A stretch of DNA of 64,000 nt, taken from Trichomonas vaginalis G3 (taxonomy: Eukaryota; Parabasalia; Trichomonadida; Trichomonadidae). A program made the position numbers and the translations under genes. Shown piece after piece: positions 54,366 through 64,000 of this stretch. Location of the stretch: NCBI RefSeq assembly GCF_026262505.1, contig NC_067208.1, forward strand, positions 8,751,962 through 8,815,961, in the 5' to 3' direction. The notes below the pieces were generated by a model. That model was given only the letters and a program-made list of their open reading frames with translations, had not been told where the DNA came from and ran no database searches. Within the stretch, counting starts at the first letter, position 1. Every line of letters starts with the position of its first letter.

Positions 54366-54543
54366 GTATAAGTAAAGACACTCAAGATGCATTTTTGTCA
54401 TTCAATAATCTATTCTCTCGCTATTGCAAACAATTTCAAATGTCGCATTCAATTTCTGTGTAATACAATATCATTCACTAGGATCAGTTTATTCATAACT
54501 TTACTCACTTTTCAACATATTTCTGTAAAGCAGGATAAATATG
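54366..54543 (+). pseudogene. Relic 3' end of a Pmp-like gene, unit 2
   Basis: Counterpart of 21960-22140; its last part is repeated after the next insertion (56516 onward), where it ends in CCTTTAGACAAGTGCG as in unit 1. Confidence 0.45.
54452..54543. repeat. 92-bp direct repeat, left copy
   Basis: From ATTTCTGTGTAATAC to CAGGATAAATATG; the same 92 bp stands at 56516-56607. Both carry CAGGAT where unit 1 has CAGAAT, so they were copied from one another. Confidence 0.85.
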
Positions 54544-54656
54544 GAGTATATAAGAATTTCCGAAAAAGTGACACCCAAAAAGTGACACTTTCAATAGGGA
54601 GTAACACTTAAAAAGTGACAATTTAAAATTCACAATAAATAAAAATAATAAATTTT

Positions 54657-55205
54657 TTAGTCTATTAAATTATTCTTTTCTTTGAAATCCTCTAAAAATT
54701 CTTCGAAATGTTCTAAAATATAATCTGGAGAATTATAACAAAATTCATTAATTTCTAACATATACGTATCTAACAATTCATTTGGAATTTCAAACGATCT
54801 TAAATATGTAATTGAATTTTGTATCTTCTCATTTATTTGAGAAAGTTTTTCTTCAGCATTTTCCAATAAAAATCTTAATGGATTCAAATTGGCTTCTTGA
54901 TTCTGAACAAAATTTAATACTTGGTATAAACGTGATTGAACTTCTCTTTTCAATTTTGTTTTATAATATGTCAATCGAGGCTCGCGAATTCTAATTGAAG
55001 GAATAAAACCTGTTTGAAGTAAATCGTTTTTAATACGATAAAAGTAATTGGGTGCAACTTCTTCTAAAAGATTTTTGACAAAAACATCAATTCTTTGATT
55101 TTTAACGCAGCCAAAATCGTGATATTTTATCTTTTTAAATAAAGATTCAGAAACGTTATTCACAACGGTTAATTCATTTGGTCTGGCAGCGGCTATCCAC
55201 ATCAT
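54657..55205 (-). pseudogene. C-terminal fragment of a MULE-type transposase
   Basis: About 182 residues from MMWIAAARPNEL. The stretch VVNNVSESLFKKIKYHD, followed by RIDVFVKNLL, matches in layout the region around the catalytic Glu of the transposase at 60963 (ISTNNSAEGKHRHINEL, then FIKFIL). The rest is helical (YYKTKLKREVQSRLYQVLNF). The first two Asp of the DDE triad are missing, so it cannot act alone. The frame runs 5' into the hairpin array (to 55247), which is not part of the gene. Confidence 0.55.
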
Positions 55206-55209
55206 AGCC

Positions 55210-56200
55210 AACAATTCCTTATTACAAAATTCAAAAACTTGGTGCAATCAGAACTGATTGCACCCAAGTTTTTGAACTTTCTTGAGGGAATTAAAGGATG
55301 AGAGATTTATAGTCTATCTATATATCTCCCACCCTCTAATTCCCTCCTGACAGCGGGAAATTTTGTCTGAATGTTAAACTATTCAGACAAAGTTTCCCAC
55401 TGTTTGCGAAGGAATTGTTGGCTATGATGTACTGATTCATGATCAGTACATCATAGCCAACAATTCCTTATATAAAGTTCAAAAACTTGGGTGCAATCAG
55501 TTCTGATTGCACCCAAGTTTTTGAACTTTCTTGAGGGAATGGAAGAGTAAGAGGTATACATTATGAATATATACCTCTTACCCTTCCATTCCCTCTCTGA
55601 CAGCGGAAAACTTTGTCTGAATGTTAAACTATTCAGACAAAGTTTCCCGCTGTCAGCGAAAGAATTGTTCCATCTGGTGCATAGAGTGTGAATCTATGCA
55701 CCAAATGGAGCAAGTCCCTCGCGAAATTGCCCAAACTTGCGTCGCATTTCAAAAATTGCGACCCAAATTTTGGCGATTTCTAGTAGAGATGGAGTATTTT
55801 GAGTCACTGACCTATATGCAGTGGCTCAAAGGGCTCCATCTCTACTTTGAAGCAAGGAAACTTTCCTCGAAATTTTGATAATTTGAAGAAAGTTTTCAAG
55901 CAATTAACAAAGGATTACTCGCTATGAGGTAAAAATTCTAGATTTTCACCTCATAGCGAGAGCTTCCCTTTCATTGCTTGAAAACTTTCCCCAGCTTCAA
56001 AATTGGGGAAAGGGCTGTAAAGTCGACTCCGATACCAGCAGGTACCAGAGTATTTAAAAGAGAAGCCCTCGTACGAGTTTCTATGAAGACCTTCTCATTC
56101 AAGAAGATCTTAATAGAAAATCGTACGAGGGCATTGGAAACTCGCGTCTGGTACATGTTGGTACCAGAGTGTTTGAGATTTGAAGACTCTGGTACTAACA
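55210..56200. repeat. Array of successive long hairpins
   Basis: At least ten stems in a row, such as GATGTACTGATTCATGATCAGTACATC folding on itself near 55419, GGGTGCAATCAG/CTGATTGCACCC near 55495, a stem closed by CTCGCTATGAGG/CCTCATAGCGAG (about 55920-55962), CCCTCGTACGA/TCGTACGAGGG (about 56065-56130) and GGTACCAGAG/CTCTGGTAC (about 56160-56195). The first stems (55210-55420) are repeated with changes at 55430-55660. Frames across it are by-products. Confidence 0.8.
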
Positions 56201-56515
56201 TGTACCAGAATTTATGATGAATTTAAGATGGACCATTATAAAATGGTAGCGGTTTGTTTCAAAAATTTTTAGATGAGATTTGCATAGATATAGATTATAT
56301 GATTTATACATATGAAAAATAATATATAAAAATATAATTTTGAGATAATTATGTAAATAATATTTTAAATATTTGAATTTGAGGTATAATTTTATAGTAA
56401 AATATATTATAAAGAGTATTTATATAAATATTGTAAAATAATATAAGTAATAAAAATTGAGACCCCCTCCCTGTTTTTGATGTTTTGTCACTTTTTCGGT
56501 AATTCTTATTGTTTC

Positions 56516-56607
56516 ATTTCTGTGTAATACAATATCATTCACTAGGATCAGTTTATTCATAACTTTACTCACTTTTCAACATATTTCTGTAAAGCAGGAT
56601 AAATATG
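56516..56607. repeat. 92-bp direct repeat, right copy
   Basis: Identical to 54452-54543; continues into the normal unit sequence (CTTCCAATACG). Confidence 0.85.
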
Positions 56608-56734
56608 CTTCCAATACGTAACATCATTTATCATTTTCCTTTAGACAAGTGCGTTAATTTTTCAAGGATTTATTATTATCGTTTTTTATTATTAAAAATA
56701 ATTTTTTTTACAAACAAAAAAAAAATAAAAAAAC

Positions 56735-57403
56735 TCATTTATTTAAAAGAAGATTAATAATATCTTCGTTCTTTGTCTGGAGTGCGACATCTTTAGCTGT
56801 GTGTCCTTCGCTGTCAACAACACTCAAATCGAGATCTTCACGAGAAAGGAGAACTTTGACAACTTCGATTTTTTCGTTTTCAATAGCGTTGAAAATAGGA
56901 GTTCGCTTCATCAAGTTCTGACGGTTGACATCGACATTTTCGTGTTGAAGCAACTCTTCGACGAAACTAGTTGAGCCGCATTTAGCGGCAACATGGAGAG
57001 GTGTCCACTGGATTGAGTCGACGCAGTTCAAGTCAACGTCATCTCGATTGGCGAAAAGACGTATTAAGTCTGAGAAATCATTAGATGCAGCGATGTGAAG
57101 AGGTGTGAAACTAGAATCATCAGGAAGTTGTGGATTGACATCTTTGTCGTTCAGAAGACACTCAACGCACTGTTTGTGGTGGAGAAGAACTGCGTAATGA
57201 AGAGCACTGCGATTCTTCTTGTCGACGATGTTCTTCTCGATGCCTGGAAAACTCAAGAGAAGTTCTAAAGCTTCGAAATGTCCATCACGAGCTGCCCGGA
57301 TCAATGCTGTACGTGATGAGTTGTTAGTGGCATTGACATCAATGGATGGATCAGAAAGAAGAAGTCGCAGAACACGTGTGTGACCATTAATTGCTCTCAA
57401 CAT
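56735..57403 (-). CDS. Ankyrin-repeat ORF, copy 3
   Basis: Same 222 residues as copy 1, without a single replacement, and nearly the same DNA. Six ankyrin repeats; in-frame stop 9 nt before the ATG. As for the others, a remnant of a larger gene is more likely than an independent gene. Closer to the far copy 1 than to its neighbour copy 2. Confidence 0.6.
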   Translation of the reverse strand: MLRAINGHTRVLRLLLSDPSIDVNATNNSSRTALIRAARDGHFEALELLLSFPGIEKNIVDKKNRSALHYAVLLHHKQCVECLLNDKDVNPQLPDDSSFTPLHIAASNDFSDLIRLFANRDDVDLNCVDSIQWTPLHVAAKCGSTSFVEELLQHENVDVNRQNLMKRTPIFNAIENEKIEVVKVLLSREDLDLSVVDSEGHTAKDVALQTKNEDIINLLLNK

Positions 57404-57486
57404 AACACTTTAATTGTCAACATCTTCTTACAATTAAAGAATTCTGTAACAAATTCAATTTATTTGATTTATCAGATACTAATGTT

Positions 57487-57693
57487 TTAAAAAAGCATAT
57501 TGTTTTGATCAATTTCATCTAATTCAATATTGCGTTCTATTACTGCTACTAAACAATTCATTGTTTCGGCATATCCCATACAATTCGTATTTGTCAAAAA
57601 ATTAAACATCAAATCCCAAATAGGATATAAATGATTTTTGTAGATACTAATTCTCGAAATTAATGCAGAGATGTTGGATATAAGACTAGTCAT
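57487..57693 (-). pseudogene. 68-codon N-terminal relic, unit 3
   Basis: Identical at protein level to 15056-15262; same TTAA junction with family A beside it. Confidence 0.5.
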
Positions 57694-57700
57694 ATATTAA

Positions 57701-58473
57701 GGGTGCACACGAGAGGATCATGTAAACTTCAGAATTTAGAACCTTATTTTTAGGCATTATCTTGGCTACCTATTTAGGCTCGAAAAGCAAAAAATATCAA
57801 AAAATACAACTTGACTCCATTATGACCCTTTCATGGAGGTAGTTTTTATCCGCTAGTATTTTCCCTTTGAATCTCTTTACAATTCGAAATCAAATTCAAA
57901 ACTCAGTAGAAGAAAGGAAGAATCGACTTACTACGGTTGTAATACGAATAAATACATATATTTAATTATTTTTATTTACATAATAGTTGTTTGAAGCTCA
58001 TATTCCATCAAATTTTTAAATAAAAACATTAAAATGTTGAAAATGTTCATATATTTTAATAGGGTTTTGGCACTTTATTGAGGAATTACTACATACATAG
58101 TCGAACTGAACTTGATATTTTGAAATTTAAATTATTTATCAAAATTAAAATTTAACTTGAAATTTATAATTATTTAGTCATATTTTGCATAATTCTAAGT
58201 AGATTTTGTAAAAAATCAAGAAAGAAAAATTTTAACGTGCTTTATTTTTTCTTTTTTATAATAATACATATTATTATATAATTAACATATTCATAATGTT
58301 TCACCCTTTCAAAAATATAATCCTCCTCCTCTCAAATAAACGTACATACGGGTGGCCTCTTTTTTCAAAAAATTAAAATTTGAAATTTTGGGCTCAAATA
58401 TTAGAGATTTTTTCAACCTTCAACGATATATGTTGTCTATATCAGACCTCCTTTCTTTTTGATACTTAACATT
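57701..58473. mobile_element. Family A element, copy 4 (left part only)
   Basis: TTAA (57697-57700)-GGGTGCAC start, same as the other copies up to CTTAACATT, where foreign sequence begins. The right part is not in the window. Confidence 0.75.
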
Positions 58474-58749
58474 ATAGATCCAAGGTGATGTGATTTTTGC
58501 ATCCCTGGGATGGACGATACACCCAAAGTGTCACCTTTTTGGGATAACATGAATTTTAAATATCATGAGAGTTCTGCAAACCATATGCACAATATCTATT
58601 TAGCCTGACTTCTTGTATATATGAGTTAGACTTCTTAAATATTGTGCTTGGGGCGATATAAGCATTTCCGAGATTACCATCGTGCTCTATAGTATGCTAC
58701 TTCTCCCTGGTTCTAGCTCAGTTCCAAGGATATTGGCGTTCAAGGATTT

Positions 58750-59440
58750 GGCAAGGTCCTTCCGAAGTCTCTCATTCGATGAGAGATTTCGGAAGAATCT
58801 TGCCTTAAAGTACTCCAACTCTTGTTCTTTTGTTCCTAAATAGTGAGAAAAGTTATTTGACTACTTAAGGTAGAGATTATCCGAGGTCCTCATTTGATGA
58901 GAGGCCTCGGATAATCTCTGCCTTAAAATTGTACACTTGTAGTCCATGAGAGTGTAAGTATACATTGATAGGACAGCTTTCTTCTGAAGTCTTAGATTTG
59001 ATGAGAACCTCAGAAGAAAACTGTCCTATTTTATAGTAAAAGGAGTTTCAGGAGCTCCAAAGCTCCCTTTCGTAAGGATTAGGAGCTTTGGAGCTCCTGG
59101 TTCGTAGATGTGTTTCGCATCTTTCATCAGCAAAGGACATTTACCATCTGGGACTCTGTTGATGGAGACTCAGGAGCTCCAAAGCTCCCTTTAGTAAGGA
59201 TTAGAAGCTTTGAAGCTCCTGGTTCGTAGACGTGTTTCGCATCTTTCATCAGAAGAGGCCCAAATGGTAAATAGCCTCTGCTGATGAGCTTCAGGAGCTC
59301 CAAGGCTCCCTCTCGTAACGATTAGGAGCTTTGTAGCTCCTGAAGGTAAGGTAGGATTGCTCTGATCTCTAATCAGTAGATGCCATGCCTCATTATGAAC
59401 TCTACTGACAAGAGATCAAGAGCTCCAAGGACTCCCTTTT
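58750..59440. repeat. Hairpin array related to the one in unit 1
   Basis: Stems such as CTTCCGAAGTCTCTC/GAGAGATTTCGGAAG, GATTATCCGAGG/CCTCGGATAATC and CAGGAGCTCCAAAGCTCCC folding with GGAGCTTTGGAGCTCCTG (59051, repeated near 59170 and 59290). The last type, and the CATCAGCA/TGCTGATG stems between, closely resemble the 122-bp units at 16849-17144, which points to one hairpin family. Confidence 0.75.
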
Positions 59441-60390
59441 TAGTTAGTGGCGTTCTCACCATTTAGTAGGATTGCTGATCCTACTAATGAAGTGATCACT
59501 TAGTATACGTTTTGAATAAATTGAATTTTTTTTAGAATTTAGTATTTTTTTAGACATCACATGTATATTATAAATACATAAATATATTCTTTAATTCAAA
59601 AAATTCAATTCGGTTTTGGGATGGGTATCCCAGCCCCAAGTATTCAATTTTATTCAATTTTTTAAGAATTTTGGGTTGGGATGCCCAGACCAAAACAAGC
59701 TTTATATTTTGATGTGTAGATACGTATGTGTGCATCATTGTTGTGTTATATATTATGTTTTTAATGAAAAAAAATCTGATTCAAAAAAAATTATCACTAA
59801 TTAGTTGATAATATAAAGAAAAAATAGATAAATTGTATGTTTTGAGAGTATTTATCCACATTCACTCAGATGAATTTCATTAAATAGTGTCTTTTTACTC
59901 CCAAATTTATTTTGAATTATTGAAATCAAAGAAAAAAAATTAGAAAAATTTCTCGAAATTTTTATTTTCAAAAAAAATTTGGATTTTATATTGAAAACTG
60001 ACACTGGGAGGACGATAGGGCTGGGATTGGAGATACCCCGCTCACTTGGGAAAAATACGGATCTATATTCATGATACAGTCCCATTTAGTAAACGGATTA
60101 TTTACAAAATAAAAATAAAAAATATATTTTTTTATTTACGATTTTTTATATTTGGATTTTTAAGGCATAATTTAGAAAATATTAATAATTTAATCGATTT
60201 GATATTAAGAAAGACATTTAAAATTCATAAAAGATCCAAATAATTTCATATCCAAAGTTATTAATATTTGAAGAGTTGAGGAAAGAAAAGGAGAAATATT
60301 GCATATGAAATGTTTTCAAAAAATACATCAGAAATTGTAAAAGAATTTTAATAATTAATAAGATTTGGATGGGTTAAAATTTGTGATGAA
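59441..60390. other. AT-rich region without a gene
   Basis: Two inverted strings GGGATGGGTATCCCAGCCC (59618) and GGGTTGGGATGCCCAGACC (59672), and GGGCTGGGATTGGAGATACC (60018), hint at old repeats. The frames at 59616, 59852 and 60046 are short and not convincing. Confidence 0.45.
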
Positions 60391-60702
60391 ACCACCCGAT
60401 GCTAACTCACGCCACACATACACAGAAGCATTCTATCACGCAACCACCCGATGCTAACTCACGCCACACATACACAGAAGCATTCTATCACGCAACCACC
60501 CGATGCTAACTCACGCCACACATACACAGAAGCATTCTATCACGCAACCACCCGATGCTAACTCACGCCACACATACACAGAAGCATTCTATCACGCAAC
60601 CACCCGATGCTAACTCACGCCACACATACACAGAAGCATTCTATCACGCAACCACCCGATGCTAACTCACGCCACACATACACAGAAGCATTCTATCACG
60701 AA
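60391..60702. repeat. 52-bp tandem repeat, six copies
   Basis: Units begin ACCACCCGATGCTAACTCAC at 60391, 60443, 60495, 60547, 60599 and 60651 and appear identical. G+C is far above the surroundings. Confidence 0.95.
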
Positions 60703-60855
60703 TCCACCCAATTTGACATTAATTTTATTAATCTTATTTTCATTACTATATGCAACCAACCAATTTGACATTAATTTTTATTAATATATTTTTCATTACT
60801 ATATGCAACCACCCAATTTGACATTAATATTCATAAATATATTTATCAAACTTAT
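60703..60855. repeat. Second block of the tandem array (AT-rich units)
   Basis: Three units of about 50-53 bp, CCACCCAATTTGACATTAA followed by TTATTAAT and TTTTCATTACTATATGCAA. They share the CAACCACCC start and the period of the 52-bp units but not the rest. Confidence 0.7.
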
Positions 60856-60962
60856 ATTCACCCAACGAATTTTCAAATTCCTATCAACCACTTCTTTATT
60901 TTTATATTTTACAATTCTTTTATATACAAATTTAATACAAAGTTTTTATTCACTCATCATCT

Positions 60963-63900
60963 CTACTTCTTTATTATCTTCAATCTCATTCTAGCAGCTC
61001 TCGCATCTTTTACTTCCTTCATTAATTCAGGCAAGTATTTTTCCAACCAAATTTCTGGTTTATTTTGTAATGCAGATTCATAATTTTTTGATTGTTTTTC
61101 CAGAGAATTGATTAAATCTTTGGCATCTTGGAACGTTTCAAGATTATAAAGCAGTTTTACGACTAAAACTGCTTTATTTTTATCGTCAATATCAATAAAT
61201 TCTGCGTATTTTGATATTTCGATCGGCGAACTCTTTTCTTTGTGATCCACGAGTTCATCCTGATCACCTACATTTTTATCGATTGGGAATTCTATGATTT
61301 CACCTACGTTTTCTCCTATTTTCATAACATGTATGCCTGCAGAGGGAACATGACTCTTATTCATAAAGAAATCCTTGCAATATTTACAAGGATTCTTATC
61401 AGTATTAATATCATTATAGGAGAATCCGCAATGTATGCATTTTTCGTTTAACAAGTCATTCTTCTCGCGTTTTTGCTTATTAATGGGATCAATTGATTCA
61501 TTAATCCTAATGATAGTATCATTCAGAATGAATTTGATGAAAGTAGAAAAGTTTCTTGCTTTTTTTGCAAGTTCGTTAATGTGTCTATGCTTACCCTCTG
61601 CACTATTATTAGTGCTTATAGGTGGAATGCGGTGGTATGCTGCTAAATGCTCTTGATCTTTATATATCTGCTTCCATTTTTCCAGCTGCTCATCTGATAT
61701 ATTCTTTGTAGCATACATTTTCTGAACCGATGGATCAAAACATTTGTAATTGTCCTCAAAATCTTGGGCCGATTTTGATAATAATACTATCAGAGCAAAA
61801 ACATGTAGTAAAGTATTATTGCCCATGGTTCCGAGATAGTGCCTAATACAGATATAATTTTGGAAATGATTCGTATTCAAAAATTTTAAAACTCCAGTAC
61901 CTAAATCGCTCATCCATTTGATTCTTGAAAAGTGCTCCATAATGTTTAATGATTTAAATTCAATATTCATGGCTGTAAGCCACCGTTGATAAGCAGCGGA
62001 TGATTCGCTGCGCCCTATGTATATCCCTAGAGGGTAACCTCGCATATAGTAATTACCACGAGGAAAAATAAATATATATTTCGGCCATGAAAAAGTAGCA
62101 TCTAAGTGAATTAAATTACACTCCAACGCCAAATTTCCTGATTCGCTTGGAATATATATAAGAAATTCTATAGGATTTCCATTGACGAATAAACTATCAC
62201 TTCTTATCGTTGTGCTATAATTTACATAAAATTTCCCGGGATATGAAGTTAAGATATCACCAATCTCATTATCATGCTTTATTTTTTCCTGTATTTCATC
62301 TTGCAGAGGATGTCCTGGGAGATCAACTTTCGTTATTTGAATGTACCATTTTAACCTCCCTGAAAACTCTTTGGGTAATTTTATGTTTTTCATGTTTTTT
62401 GGTACAGTAATCATCCACAACGTATCTGATACTTTTGAATATTCAAAGGATACGATTTTGTCATACAATGTGAAATTTTTAAAGGGGAATAATCTTCGTT
62501 TTGAAGTAGAAAATAATTTAAGTTTACAGATCGATCAGAACTTATATTGGAAAGGCCCAAATGAATAAATGCTGGCATTTGTTCCAAAAACTTCAATGTT
62601 TGTTCATAAGTTAACACATTGATATGAATACCAGGGCTTATTAGAATTAATTGCATTGATTTGAGTTTTTCAATATCAGTATTTTTAGAGCATTCAAAAC
62701 AAATATGGCAACCATCTATTGTAATTGGAGACCGATCAACTGGAATTTTTTCTATGGATTCATGAAATTGTTTGATCGCTGTAAATTTAATACCCATGAT
62801 TTGTTCAAAATCTGCTTGAATTTTTTTGTCAGCTTTCAAACAAGCTTTTGCTAAAATTTCCAGAAGGTCATTGTTTTTTATTTGATTCAAAACATTAAAG
62901 TTCTTGTACATAAAATCATTATTTTGAATTAGGGCCTCATGGAAGATTAAATGAATCTTTAAACGAATAACTTTGCTTTCATTCAAATTCATTACTGATA
63001 TAATATTATTTGTTGAAACAATCGAAGAGAGTAATGGATTTCTAAATGTAGAAAATAACTCTGAGATATTGTATGCAAAAGATAAAACATACTTGATTTG
63101 GTTTGTAAATTGATAAGTCTGCAAATTGAATTTATCATTCATTTTGAAAATTGTTTCGTTTGGGCTTGACATTATCAATGCTTTCATGATTGGTGTAACA
63201 TTATCTATATTACACGAATTTAAAATATTAATTGATTCAAATTTAACTGCTAGTTCATAGAAAGAATATTTACTATTATCCAATATAGATCTGATACGTA
63301 TTTGATAATATTCTTCACCATTTTGATTTGTTTGATCTGAAATTAAAACATTAATAAAATCTTCGATTGTTAAATCACACGATTTTCCTGAAAAAGCAAA
63401 AATATTCGAATATCTTTTATCGCCATTAATTATTGCTTGTATTAATGGTTTAGAAATTCCTGCTTTTGAGTATAATTCCTGGTCAAATGAAAAATTTTGT
63501 AAGAAACCTATAACCTGTGCATAAAATTTGGGGCGGGCAATTATAAATGCTTCTAAAAATTTAAGAATATATTGTTCCCCTAGACGATGGATTTTGATTT
63601 TAATTTGACTGAGATCTGTTTGCAAATATTTTTCACTTATAATCATATTTACCATTTCTGTAAAAGCTTCAGCGGATTTCTGAAATTTAGGTGTTGTTTC
63701 ATATGTTTGAAGATACTTTACTTCATCGCTATTCGAGATAAAACGCTCTTTGAGTTCCTCCAAATAACAAATGATAGATTTATTTTCAAATCCAAATAAT
63801 TTATGTCCAAAATTATATACATTCTTAATATTTCTGTTTAATTCTTTGATTTTTGAAACGATTTGTCCCCAAGGATATGATGGTGAATCTCCGACATATG

Positions 63901-64000
63901 CATTTGATAATGAATCCAAAACAGTGAATTTAGGTTTACCATCTTGATAAGTTATTTTATTTGTATACCATTCTTTTTGATAGGGTTTATTGGAAGAATA
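60963..64000 (-). pseudogene. MULE transposase, long type, 5' end outside the window
   Basis: Two overlapping minus-strand frames. The first is open from the window edge (64000) to 62411; the second is 60963-62468. The later frame has the DDE core: HLDATF (D123), WMSDLGTG (D188), CIRHYL (C207/H210) and STNNSAEGKH (E291). The C..H pair between the second Asp and the Glu is typical of MULE transposases. After it come C-x2-C pairs (CIHCGFSYND, PCKYCKDFF), a zinc-ribbon-like tail and a Lys/Arg-rich end. The first frame (over 500 residues) is helical, with no family recognised; a DNA-binding or regulatory N-terminal part is likely. The frame change near 62411-62468 suggests a one-base indel, so the gene is probably dead, unless an assembly error or programmed shift is involved. 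Cuts and pastes the element DNA. Confidence 0.7.

Larger units (their letters stand above)
54544..56515. mobile_element. MULE-derived insertion with hairpin array
   Basis: Absent from units 1 and 3. Inner inverted ends AAGAATTTCCGAAAAAGTGA and the inverse TCACTTTTTCGGTAATTCTT (near 54553 and 56505). Contents: a transposase fragment (54657-55205) and over 1 kb of successive hairpins. Its flanks are the 92-bp direct repeats instead of a normal 9-11 bp target repeat. Confidence 0.7.
22175..56645. repeat. Tandem segmental duplication, unit 2 (expanded by insertions)
   Basis: Same order as unit 1. The extra length is accounted for by the Polinton (23.25 kb), a nested palindrome cluster (2.02 kb) and a MULE-derived insertion with 92-bp flanking repeats (about 2.06 kb), less the 830-bp element of unit 1. 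Confidence 0.85.
56646..58473. repeat. Tandem segmental duplication, unit 3 (partial)
   Basis: Ankyrin ORF, 68-codon relic and the left 773 bp of a family A element, then cut at CTTAACATT by unrelated sequence. Confidence 0.8.
58474..64000. mobile_element. Probable MULE element, left end to window edge
   Basis: Unit 3 breaks off exactly at 58474, where GATCCAAGGTGATGTG and soon CAAAGTGTCACCTTTTTGG begin; GTGTCAC is shared with the ends of the other MULE-like elements here. Then follow hairpins, a 52-bp array and a MULE transposase gene. One insertion covering all this is the simplest reading, but the right end and target repeat lie outside the window. Confidence 0.5.

Noticed and set aside
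55621-56217. Frames at 55621-55878, 55971-56201 and 55978-56217
   Set aside because: They run through hairpin stems on both strands; by-products of the inverted repeats.
60391-60702. CRISPR or telomere-like array
   Set aside because: 52-bp units are contiguous and identical with no spacers, and not telomere-like.

Overview
The window looks like a repeat-rich stretch of a trichomonad (parabasalid) nuclear genome, probably Tritrichomonas- or Trichomonas-like; the species cannot be fixed from the sequence. Reasons: very AT-rich DNA, a hydrogenosome-type acetate:succinate CoA-transferase with a short MLS presequence, a TCAYW-type initiator close to its start codon, Pmp-like and ankyrin gene families, a MULE transposase and a Polinton/Maverick. 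No introns were needed to read the host genes.

Left arm (1-14.2 kb). Three plausible single-copy host genes lie here: a small Dbf4-like protein (2568-3356, +), the CoA-transferase (6445-8016, -) and an ER-type large Hsp70 of the GRP170/Lhs1 kind (11588-14065, -). Between them are non-coding transposon-like elements and one broken Pmp-like gene. One TTAA-flanked element ends 16 nt past the CoA-transferase stop.

Tandem segmental duplication (14.2-58.5 kb). A unit of about 7.96 kb is present about 2.2 times. It carries, in order, an ankyrin ORF with its decayed 5' part (-), a TTAA-flanked element (family A), a Pmp-like pseudogene (+) headed by a long perfect hairpin, a second TTAA element (family B), a 120-bp TTAA MITE (family C) and a relic Pmp 3' end. 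Each unit has its own later insertions, so their order in time can be read. Unit 1 has an 830-bp hairpin element. Unit 2 has the Polinton, a 2-kb nest of palindromes and a 2-kb MULE-derived hairpin element between 92-bp direct repeats. Unit 3 is cut by a segment leading to the MULE transposase.

Polinton (23,792-47,044). This 23.25-kb virus-like element sits inside a family A copy, with a 6-bp target repeat and short hairpin-bearing inverted ends. Parts recognised are an N6-adenine methyltransferase, integrase, protein-primed polymerase B, packaging ATPase, SF3 helicase, major capsid protein, a probable second capsid protein, a KilA-N/GIY-YIG-like protein, an HNH-like protein, several small proteins and an unusual phage-tail-fibre-like protein. 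It is a fossil: many parts look whole, the rest have roughly one to three breaks each, and the sharp ends suggest a recent arrival.

Right end (58.5-64 kb). A hairpin array, a 52-bp tandem array and a large MULE transposase gene that runs off the window edge.
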